NCBI GenBank assembly: GCA_964533785.1
Contig: CAZHNG010000053.1
Location: forward strand, 1-26,114
Direction: 5' to 3'
DNA length: 26,114 nucleotides
DNA from: JANQRV01 sp964533785
GTDB taxonomy: Bacteria > Bacteroidota > Bacteroidia > Chitinophagales > Saprospiraceae
A model generated the notes under the pieces. That model was not told the DNA's origin. It saw nothing but the letters and a program-made list of their open reading frames with translations, and made no database searches. The position numbers and the translations under genes were made by a program. Below, in pieces: positions 1 through 6,360 of this stretch; the stretch's first letter is position 1, and every line of letters starts with the position of its first letter.

Positions 1-27
1 ACTACTAACAAATTATAATCCCATGAA
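1..27 (+). repeat. 27-bp direct repeat, copy 1
   Basis: Matches positions 913-939 at 26 of 27 bases, same orientation. The repeat ends in CCCATGAA, so an ATG lies at 23-25. From that ATG a 25-codon frame runs to a stop at 98-100. The two copies bracket the lipoprotein gene. It could be a shared 5' leader/translation start or a dispersed intergenic repeat; the sequence upstream of this copy is outside the window. Confidence 0.6.
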
Positions 28-294
28 TATTTGTATTAATAACAGTTTATTTGGTAAAATAATTTTCTGGTGCAGAATATTAACATTCTATTTACAATAG
101 TTAAATTTTTCTTTGCCTTTATTATTTGGATTTAAATAATTCTAAATAATCCTTTTTTAGTTCCGGATTACCTGTTATTCTAGTAGTTTTGAGCATAGGA
201 CAAAATGGAAGGTCCTCAATACGAAGAAGAAGGAGATTCATCCAAGAACAATTTTGTCTACCCATTGTCAATACAGATATAAACATAATATAAT
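28..294. other. AT-rich intergenic region, no gene supported
   Basis: Besides the 25-codon frame that starts in the repeat (23-100), I see no convincing coding sequence on either strand. A 64-codon minus-strand frame (122-316) overlaps the lipoprotein start and has no recognisable features. The promoter of the lipoprotein gene should be here, but no full TAnnTTTG box stands out; the closest string is near 100-115 (TTTCTTTG). Confidence 0.5.
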
Positions 295-867
295 ATGAAA
301 TTACAGTCGATAACACTAGTATTATTACTAAGTCTTTTTTTTGCTTGCAATTCTGATGATGAAGATCAATTGATCATTGATGGCAGTGAATTTGGGTACG
401 ACGGTGATCCGGCGACCAGTCCCTTTTTGCCGCCGGGAGCTTATGAAACAGCAGCCTATTTCCCCAATGGAATTTTAGGGGACCTTTCGACCCGGCGTTT
501 AAGGGACATAAGCTTTTTCTTGCTCGATGTGCCAACTACCTGCGCGATTAAAGTTTATGGCCAGGGTTCGGCCTCAGAACCGGGAGCGCTTTTACTGGAA
601 CTTGATGTTTCCGATCAGGTCATAGCACCGGCTTGGAATAGATTTAGACTTTCTGAACCACTAGATATTACAGGGGGGGATTTCTGGATCAGTGTTGCCT
701 TTACAAATGGCACTTCCGAGGCACAGCAATCCATTGGTTGTGATAGCGGCCCCCGCAAAGACGGTGGTGACTGGACTTATTTCCTGACGGATGGTGACTG
801 GAGAACTTTTAGCGAAAGAGCGAACGGTGAGAGCATCAACTGGAATATCCGCGGTTTATTGGAATAA
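295..867 (+). CDS. Predicted surface lipoprotein, 190 aa
   Basis: The N-terminus is a lipoprotein signal peptide: Lys2, a hydrophobic run, then a lipobox LFFAC with the modified Cys at residue 18. The residues after Cys (NSDDED) are acidic, resembling the lipoprotein export signal that sends Bacteroidota lipoproteins to the cell surface. The rest (residues ~35-190) looks like one beta-rich domain with a GxxSEPGALL segment, an ITGGDFWISV strand and a late Cys-containing GCDSGPRKDGGDW segment. Similar segments occur in accessory domains of Bacteroidota secreted proteins, so an adhesive or cell-surface role is possible but not shown. The ATG gives a complete signal peptide, supporting this start. 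The gene stands alone, with a hairpin just downstream and a 27-bp repeat on each side. Confidence 0.85.
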   Translation: MKLQSITLVLLLSLFFACNSDDEDQLIIDGSEFGYDGDPATSPFLPPGAYETAAYFPNGILGDLSTRRLRDISFFLLDVPTTCAIKVYGQGSASEPGALLLELDVSDQVIAPAWNRFRLSEPLDITGGDFWISVAFTNGTSEAQQSIGCDSGPRKDGGDWTYFLTDGDWRTFSERANGESINWNIRGLLE

Positions 868-882
868 ATTGGATAAAAAAAT

Positions 883-912
883 AAGTCGCATCAAAAAAAG
901 ATGATACGACTT
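883..912 (+). terminator. Hairpin downstream of the lipoprotein gene
   Basis: AAGTCG (883-888) plus CATC (889-892) pair with GATG (900-903) and CGACTT (907-912), leaving a 3-base bulge (ATA, 904-906) and a seven-A loop. It begins 16 bp after the stop codon, so it may end the lipoprotein transcript, but no T-run follows. It directly abuts the second 27-bp repeat, so hairpin and repeat may be one unit. Confidence 0.5.
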
Positions 913-939
913 ACTACCAACAAATTATAATCCCATGAA
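913..939 (+). repeat. 27-bp direct repeat, copy 2
   Basis: 26/27 match to positions 1-27. The terminal ATG (935-937) opens a frame of only 5 codons that stops at 950-952. The copy follows a hairpin (883-912) without a gap. Confidence 0.6.
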
Positions 940-1453
940 CAATTATAAGTAGAAAAAATGATTTCTTATATTTTTTGAGTCAAAATTTGACTAAGTAGGT
1001 CAAAATGAGTTCCCAATCCATTCTAACCTACTTTTGACAAATCTTTATCCCGTGTACATATCCGAAAATTAAAGGATCAGTTCCCACACTGAATTAACTT
1101 TCGTTTGACAATACAATAATCTTACTATTTTTCGGGTTCAACAACGACAAAAATCAATAATTGTGAGAAAAAACGAATATGTTTTTCACAAAAAAAACAC
1201 TCAAACCCAATAAGAAATAACTTATAATCACCTATTTCTTCTTTTTTTGTGAAAATTTAATTTGTTTTTCAGATTTAATGGATGTGAATTATCCGACTTA
1301 TCTATCGACCTACGGCAGGAAAAAGAAATCAAGTCAGCAGCGACAATGCCTGGCGCGTAGGTTATAGCCGTCCGTAGGCAAATTTTGAAAAAGCTTTTGC
1401 AGGAAGTATTTGGAATTGTTGTTTACTTTGCTGGAAAGTAAATGTATTAACCG
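940..1453. other. Long AT-rich intergenic region with inverted repeats
   Basis: No coding sequence is supported. Structures visible: a palindrome GTCAAA-A-TTTGAC (979-991); an 8-bp inverted repeat AAGTAGGT (993-1000) / ACCTACTT (1026-1033) with GTCAAAA-type motifs beside each arm; and an imperfect hairpin TTGTGA...TCACAA around 1161-1192. A weak promoter-like string (TTACTTTG, 1423-1430) lies about 24 bp before the next gene. The transcription start of the MBOAT operon is expected near the right end. Confidence 0.45.
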
Positions 1454-2866
1454 TTGGTATTTAACAGCATTCCGTTTTTACTATTCATTGCCCTTTTTTT
1501 ACCGCTCTATTTTCTGGTACAAGGCAGAGTAAGGCTGTGGCTGTGTTTAGCGGCGAGTTATTTTTTTTACGGCTGGTGGGATTGGCGGTTTCTGGGCCTG
1601 ATCATTATTTCTACTTCCGTTGACTTTTTGATCGGTAAAATGCTCGATAAAACCGAAAGTCAAAAAAAACGAAAAAACCTTCTTTTGATCAGCATTGTGG
1701 TTAACCTAGGATTTCTGGCCTGTTTTAAGTATTTCAACTTTTTTATAGACACTTTTGCCAGGCTGATCTCCTGGATAGGCTTCTCTCCTCCCCTTCAAAC
1801 GTTGGAAATCATTTTACCTGTCGGCATTTCCTTTTACACTTTCCAATCGATGAGCTATACCATCGATATTTATTTCAGGCGGATCGTTCCCGAAAAAGAT
1901 TTGCTGCGCTTTGCCACTTACATCGCTTTTTTTCCGCAATTGGTAGCCGGCCCTATCGTACGGGCCCGCACCTTTCTACCGCAATTCGACAAGCAGCGTC
2001 CCTTTGACTGGGACCGGTTCAATAGCGGCTTAGGACAGGTACTATGGGGTTTTTTTAAAAAAGTTGCCATTGCCGATTCTCTGGCGCTGTTTGTCGATCA
2101 GTGTTTTGCTGCTCCAAATAATTTTGGAGGCCTGCACTTGTTGTTCGGGGTAATTTTTTACTCCTTTCAGATATACTGTGATTTTTCCGGCTATTCGGAT
2201 ATTGCCATCGGACTGGCCCGGATAATGGGTTTTGACTTTCCGGCCAATTTTAAGACGCCCTATTTTTCGAAAAGCTTCAGTGAATTTTGGCGGCGTTGGC
2301 ACATCACCCTTTCTTCCTGGTTGCGAGATTATCTTTATATACCACTGGGCGGCAACCGGCAAGGCACCTTAAACACTTACCGGAATTTAATGCTCACTAT
2401 GTTGTTAGGAGGGCTTTGGCACGGTGCCAATTGGACTTTCGTCTTCTGGGGGTTTTTGCACGGTTTGTACCTGGTGGTTGAGCGTTTGTTGCGTCCGTAC
2501 TTTCAATCCGTTACGCATAAGAATTATTTGATCTTTCCCCAAATACTATTCGTATACCTTCTGACGAATGTCGCCTGGGTATTCTTCCGCAGCCCGGATT
2601 TTTATACCGCTACGCAAATCCTGGAGAAAATAATAAGCCTGGAAGATTTCAATCTCGCTCAGGTTACCAACAAGTTCATGGTACTAAAGGGAGTAGTGTT
2701 GATCGGAATGCTTTTGCTGATCGAACTGGCAGATTTTAAACTGAGATTCAACCGCTTGATAGTACAACAGCCGGTATTCAGGTTGGCCTCTTTTGCGATT
2801 TTACTTTGGTTGATAGCCTTTTTGGGAACTTTTGGCGCGGAATCTTTTATTTATTTTCAATTTTGA
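1454..2866 (+). CDS. MBOAT-family membrane O-acyltransferase (AlgI-like)
   Basis: A polytopic inner-membrane acyltransferase of the MBOAT family, 470 aa, close to the usual AlgI length. Hallmarks: N-terminus MVFNSIPFLLF typical of AlgI-like proteins; FPQLVAGPIVR (160-170); YCDFSGYSDIAIG (241-253); FWRRWHITLSSWLRDYLYIP (279-297) with His283; and GLWHGANW (320-327) with His323, the family's conserved active-site His. These proteins pass an acyl group (often acetyl) from a cytoplasmic donor across the membrane for attachment to an exported polysaccharide or wall polymer. The start is a TTG, chosen because it restores the conserved N-terminus. The SGNH-like gene 91 bp downstream is the expected periplasmic partner. 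No glycan biosynthesis genes are in view, so the acceptor is unknown. Confidence 0.93.
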   Translation: MVFNSIPFLLFIALFLPLYFLVQGRVRLWLCLAASYFFYGWWDWRFLGLIIISTSVDFLIGKMLDKTESQKKRKNLLLISIVVNLGFLACFKYFNFFIDTFARLISWIGFSPPLQTLEIILPVGISFYTFQSMSYTIDIYFRRIVPEKDLLRFATYIAFFPQLVAGPIVRARTFLPQFDKQRPFDWDRFNSGLGQVLWGFFKKVAIADSLALFVDQCFAAPNNFGGLHLLFGVIFYSFQIYCDFSGYSDIAIGLARIMGFDFPANFKTPYFSKSFSEFWRRWHITLSSWLRDYLYIPLGGNRQGTLNTYRNLMLTMLLGGLWHGANWTFVFWGFLHGLYLVVERLLRPYFQSVTHKNYLIFPQILFVYLLTNVAWVFFRSPDFYTATQILEKIISLEDFNLAQVTNKFMVLKGVVLIGMLLLIELADFKLRFNRLIVQQPVFRLASFAILLWLIAFLGTFGAESFIYFQF

Positions 2867-2957
2867 TGTAAAAAATGCTCGATGTCAGATGCCAGACTTT
2901 ATTTATGAGTGTCAATTTAAGATAGCTGGTATTTAGGGAGAGCAGTATTAGGTTACT

Positions 2958-3833
2958 ATGAAAAAAGCGGTTTGGCTAATTGGCTTTATATTCCTTGTTT
3001 TTCTCGGAGACCGGTCAGGTGGGTGGATGCTACACCAACTGATCAAAACCAGTGAATTCAGGTATTCCCGTTTGTATACCGGTCGTGCGGAGTGCGATAT
3101 TCTGCTCATCGGCAACTCCAGGGGGCTATCCTTTTATCAGCCTCAGATTGAAGCGGTCACTGGCAAACAAACCTTAAACCTCAGCTATAACGGTTTACCA
3201 GTAGATCTTGCCGGCGTATTGGTGCGGGATTATATCGAGGGATACGGAAATCCGGAACTGGTGGTGATCGACATTACGCTTTGCGATCGGTTTTACAGTG
3301 AGTTGACGGCCCAATTCGGCTGTTACCAAAGTAGCTCTGACCGTCTGAAACGCTTGATCCGGGATAGCCTTAATCTGAAGAGCCAGGCTTTTGCATTGAG
3401 TCATTTGTACCGCTACAACAGTGAAGTTTTCCAGCGGGCCATTTTTTATCTCAATAAATCCGACGAAGATTGGTTACTGGACCGGATGATCACTGACGAT
3501 CTAATCGAGAAAGTAGAGGATGAAAACTACAGGTTTGATCTTCTGTTCCCAGATAAAACACCGTTGGTATTGGCAGAGCTTACCAACTTTTTACAGGAAC
3601 AGGGTATAAAAGTTAAACTTATAGTCAATCCCTATTTCCCATTATTCCGGCAACGGATGACGGATCTGGATGCGTTAATTGCAGCCGTCGAAGAAGCCAC
3701 TGGTTTGCCCGTTTGGGACTATTCTACTGCGATCGATGACAAAGAAGCTTTCGGGGATTTGCAGCACTTGAATAAAAAGGGAGCCAAATTATTTATCCAG
3801 AAGCTACAGGCAGACAAATTCTGGGATTTCTAA
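2958..3833 (+). CDS. SGNH-hydrolase-like acyltransferase partner of the MBOAT protein
   Basis: A 291-aa protein with one N-terminal hydrophobic segment (residues ~4-17), so probably anchored in or exported across the inner membrane. SGNH-type residues are visible: Ser54 in ILLIGNSRG (block I), Asn78 in LSYNG, and a C-terminal D-x-x-H, Asp267/His270 in GDLQHLNKKG. Proteins of this type next to an MBOAT act as the periplasmic half of an O-acyltransferase (compare AlgJ/AlgX, PatB, DltD). The gene follows the acyltransferase by 91 bp on the same strand without an obvious terminator, so the two are probably one operon. Catalytic competence is inferred from the motif set; a hydrolase role is possible but less likely in this context. 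Confidence 0.8.
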   Translation: MKKAVWLIGFIFLVFLGDRSGGWMLHQLIKTSEFRYSRLYTGRAECDILLIGNSRGLSFYQPQIEAVTGKQTLNLSYNGLPVDLAGVLVRDYIEGYGNPELVVIDITLCDRFYSELTAQFGCYQSSSDRLKRLIRDSLNLKSQAFALSHLYRYNSEVFQRAIFYLNKSDEDWLLDRMITDDLIEKVEDENYRFDLLFPDKTPLVLAELTNFLQEQGIKVKLIVNPYFPLFRQRMTDLDALIAAVEEATGLPVWDYSTAIDDKEAFGDLQHLNKKGAKLFIQKLQADKFWDF

Positions 3834-3835
3834 CG

Positions 3836-3870
3836 ATTTTGACAATAGATTTGCTCTTAATTGTCAGAAT
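3836..3870 (+). terminator. Hairpin after the MBOAT/SGNH pair
   Basis: ATTTTGACAAT (3836-3846) pairs with ATTGTCAGAAT (3860-3870) over 11 bp with one G-T wobble; loop 13 nt. It starts three bases after the stop codon, a typical terminator position, but only a mixed pyrimidine tract follows. A TAnnTTTG-like string (TAGATTTG, 3846-3853) sits in the loop, so a promoter for the next gene is an alternative reading. Confidence 0.5.
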
Positions 3871-3906
3871 TATCCCTATTTTCCATGCTATATACACAAT
3901 GATTTA

Positions 3907-5271
3907 ATGGAACAAAAAAATCCAAACCCGCATTCAAAAAACGACTGGATAGAGCCATTACGCAGGAACAGTTGGGAAATGGAGTTGTTGCTCACCGGAT
4001 TCGTATTAATCGGTTTGATACAATTACCTGAAATTGTTAATGCCTGGTGGGAAACCTTTACGTTAGGGATGGATACGGAAAGCCTGGCTGTTAATATAGT
4101 GGGTGTTGGGGCGCTAGGTTTGCTAACCGGTATAAAGATCATTACTATTAACCTGATCATCCTATTGCTGATGCGGGGCTTCTGGATCGGAATGATCGGC
4201 TTGAGCTCCGCCTTTCCAAAAGGTATAAATACAGAGCGACTCAACTATGCCGAAAGATTTCAACAAAAGCTGAGAAAGAATAACTTGAATACGGAACGAC
4301 TGATCCTGCAGCTAGATAACCTGTGTAGCTCCATTTTCGCCCTTTCTTTTTTGTTTTTCTTCATTGCTATTTCAACGGGATTGTTTTTGCTGCAACTGTT
4401 TATTATTGGCAAAACACATGACTTCATTAATTATCAAATCATTGAACCCGTAAGTGAAGTTTTAAGCACCATTTTCATGGTTATTGTAGCCACCATTTTA
4501 GTATTGTACACCCTGATGGCCTTACTAAAACTGATAGATTTTGTTACAATAGGTGCACTAAAAAAGATCAAGAAGAAGTGGTTTGTTAAGATTTATTATC
4601 CAATAAGTCAGTTGATCAGTATTTCCACGTTGGGATTTTTATATCGCCCCATATACTATACGTTAAGTAGTAATACTCCCCGCCGGGTTATTACGTCCGT
4701 TCTCCTGATCTACATTAGTTTAACCCTGGTTATTTTTCTCGATTTTGAGTACAGGAAGGCCTTTACCTACTATCCTTCTTTATACAGAAATGACTTTGAA
4801 CTTTCTTACAGCGAGTACGAAAATCTACTTCCGGAAGAATACGGAGTAATTGACCGGCCAATTATTCAGTCAGATGTCATCTCCGGGCGATACCTTCGAT
4901 TATTCATCCCTTATGATATCCAGGAGAATCCATTTCTAAAAGAACATTGTCCGGACCTGAAGCCGATTCAAGAAAGTTTTTCCAGTGGTATTGGCATCAA
5001 TATAAACGACAAGTCTATTTTCGGCGAGCTTGAAGTCACCAAAGAAGATGTCGAAAATGCGCTGTCTTGTTTTGCCTCGTATTATACCCTATCAATCTCC
5101 GATTCCACTTATTCGGATCTGACTTTCCTGTTTCACCGCCACCCTAGAAATGAAGTACCAGGCATCTTAACCCACATTTCGGTAGCACATTTGGAGCCGG
5201 GGTTTTATGCTTTGGAGATCCGTGAAGGGGATTATGAGGGAGTTAATTTGATACAGTTTTGGAAGGAGTAG
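3907..5271 (+). CDS. Uncharacterised polytopic membrane protein, 454 aa
   Basis: I do not recognise the family. The N-terminal ~285 residues hold about six predicted membrane segments: ~27-45, 62-79, 79-99, 142-168, 186-208 and 261-280. Positively charged linkers separate them (for example KKIKKKW at 219-225). The C-terminal ~170 residues are soluble and rich in Tyr and acidic residues, and would face one side of the inner membrane, possibly as a sensor or binding domain. The first residues (MEQKNPNPHSKNDWIEPLRRNS) are polar, so there is no cleaved signal peptide. The ATG at 3907 is 73 bp after the previous gene, with a hairpin between them, so it is probably a separate transcription unit. 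It converges on the LytTR regulator; whether they are functionally linked is unknown. Confidence 0.75.
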   Translation: MEQKNPNPHSKNDWIEPLRRNSWEMELLLTGFVLIGLIQLPEIVNAWWETFTLGMDTESLAVNIVGVGALGLLTGIKIITINLIILLLMRGFWIGMIGLSSAFPKGINTERLNYAERFQQKLRKNNLNTERLILQLDNLCSSIFALSFLFFFIAISTGLFLLQLFIIGKTHDFINYQIIEPVSEVLSTIFMVIVATILVLYTLMALLKLIDFVTIGALKKIKKKWFVKIYYPISQLISISTLGFLYRPIYYTLSSNTPRRVITSVLLIYISLTLVIFLDFEYRKAFTYYPSLYRNDFELSYSEYENLLPEEYGVIDRPIIQSDVISGRYLRLFIPYDIQENPFLKEHCPDLKPIQESFSSGIGININDKSIFGELEVTKEDVENALSCFASYYTLSISDSTYSDLTFLFHRHPRNEVPGILTHISVAHLEPGFYALEIREGDYEGVNLIQFWKE

Positions 5272-5274
5272 GCT

Positions 5275-5312
5275 TTGTTGAACATGAGCAACTGGTGAAT
5301 CAGATTCAACAA
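5275..5312. terminator. Inverted repeat between convergent genes
   Basis: TTGTTGAA (5275-5282) pairs perfectly with TTCAACAA (5305-5312), loop 22 nt, in the 56-bp gap between the membrane-protein gene and the convergent LytTR gene. The position suggests a shared bidirectional terminator. No strong T-run is present. Confidence 0.4.
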
Positions 5313-5327
5313 CTACTCCCTGCCGCA

Positions 5328-6071
5328 TCACGGCCGTGGAATTTTTGCCAGGAACTCCGATCTTCTTCGCCTTGCTATGGGAATCAAGACCTCATCTGAC
5401 ATTAAAAGATAATTTTCTTTAGAAACATATTGAACCTCACCCAAATTGACCAGATGAGATTTATGCACTGCAAAAAAATTGAACGGGCTAAGCAATTTAA
5501 CAAACTCGCCGATATTGTAAGAACTGATAAGCTTTTTCCCGGATCTTGTGTAAACAATTGTACAACGTTGAATACCTTCACATCTAAAGATCTCTGAGGC
5601 TCGCAGTACCTGAATTCCTTCGAGTGTAGGAATACCCAGACTATCAGGAAAAAACAGTCTCTCATGTATACTTTCCAATAATTTTTGTTGTTGCTTTCGC
5701 CTGTATTTTTCTTCTATTCTTTTTATTACCCGCTGAATACAAAAATTGATGTCAAATGAGTGGGCAGGGTTTAGTATAAACCCGGCAGCATTTAATCGGA
5801 TGGCGTCGTAGGCCAGGTCTTTCAGATTTGAAATAAGAACAAAATCAAGTTCATTTAAAATAAAATAACTCGCTTTAGTCATTATTTCATTGGTAATGTT
5901 GCTGATCTCCCAGAAAACGAGATCCGTTTTCGTATCCTCAATATAGGGAACAAAGTCCTCGTCTTCAGAGAGAGTTGCGAAAACCTTTAGTTTATTTTTA
6001 AATTTTCTCAGTTCTACTCTAATGGAATTATTTCGAGTATTGTTTTCATTGATAATGAGGGCATTAATCAT
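5328..6071 (-). CDS. LytTR-family regulator with a degenerate receiver domain
   Basis: A 247-aa DNA-binding regulator. I chose the ATG at 6071 because MINALIINEN aligns with the first strand of response-regulator receivers; the longer frame from 6221 adds an unrelated hydrophobic leader and would start inside the repeats at 6200-6248. Residues 1-~120 fit a receiver fold without its chemistry: the acidic pair is N8/E9, the phospho-acceptor Asp is Glu55 (DLVFWEI), and the conserved Lys is Asn101 (ILNPAH). Residues ~148-243 are a LytTR DNA-binding domain with the hallmark FFAVHKSHLVNL (199-210) and a basic RRRR near the end. No histidine kinase is nearby, in keeping with phosphorylation-independent action. 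It is transcribed divergently from the three large genes, with candidate LytTR operators between. Confidence 0.88.
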   Translation of the reverse strand: MINALIINENNTRNNSIRVELRKFKNKLKVFATLSEDEDFVPYIEDTKTDLVFWEISNITNEIMTKASYFILNELDFVLISNLKDLAYDAIRLNAAGFILNPAHSFDINFCIQRVIKRIEEKYRRKQQQKLLESIHERLFFPDSLGIPTLEGIQVLRASEIFRCEGIQRCTIVYTRSGKKLISSYNIGEFVKLLSPFNFFAVHKSHLVNLGEVQYVSKENYLLMSDEVLIPIARRRRSEFLAKIPRP

Positions 6072-6199
6072 AAGTATTTGGTTTGGTTTGAAGTTATTAT
6101 GAAGGTAAAAATAATAAAAAAAAATCTTAACAGTGAGGAACGACAGGCTACATTTCATGCTACTGAAATCTAATTCTTTTGCACTCACCGAAGACAGAT

Positions 6200-6248
6200 A
6201 CCGGTAAATATCACCGATCACCGTTAAGTATCAAATTGGACCGTTAAG
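6200..6248. promoter_or_regulatory. Three 20-bp-phased LytTR-type operator repeats
   Basis: ACCGGTAAA (6200-6208), ACCGTTAAG (6220-6228) and ACCGTTAAG (6240-6248) recur at an exact 20-bp period, about two helical turns. The last two fit every position of the known LytTR half-site consensus [TA][AC][CA]GTTN[AG][TG], which occurs as direct repeats with spacers of about 12 bp; here the spacer is 11. The array lies 129-177 bp upstream of the LytTR start and 113-161 bp upstream of the first large gene, so it could serve either or both. Confidence 0.65.
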
Positions 6249-6360
6249 TGAATAAGACTTCAATTATCAGGCGATCTTTCCCACTTTTGAATCAAGGAAC
6301 TGATTAAAAAAGTTCAGAACTATTGATTTATTAAAATGCTAACCTTCAAAAAATTAGATT

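Noticed and set aside
122..316. Minus-strand 64-codon frame upstream of the lipoprotein gene
   Set aside because: It overlaps the lipoprotein start, has no recognisable features and no promoter; probably chance or a decayed remnant.
1449..1457. Single LytTR-like half-site (ACCGTTGGT) at the MBOAT start
   Set aside because: There is no second half-site 20-22 bp away, and a single 9-bp match to a loose consensus is expected by chance.
3846..3853. TAGATTTG as a promoter -7 box for the membrane-protein gene
   Set aside because: It lies in the loop of an 11-bp hairpin right after a stop codon and lacks a well-spaced -33 box; kept only as an alternative in the hairpin entry.
6072..6221. Upstream extension of the LytTR protein by 50 residues
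   Set aside because: The added residues are hydrophobic and unlike a receiver start, the longer ATG lies within the operator repeats, and Met at 6071 aligns with the family.
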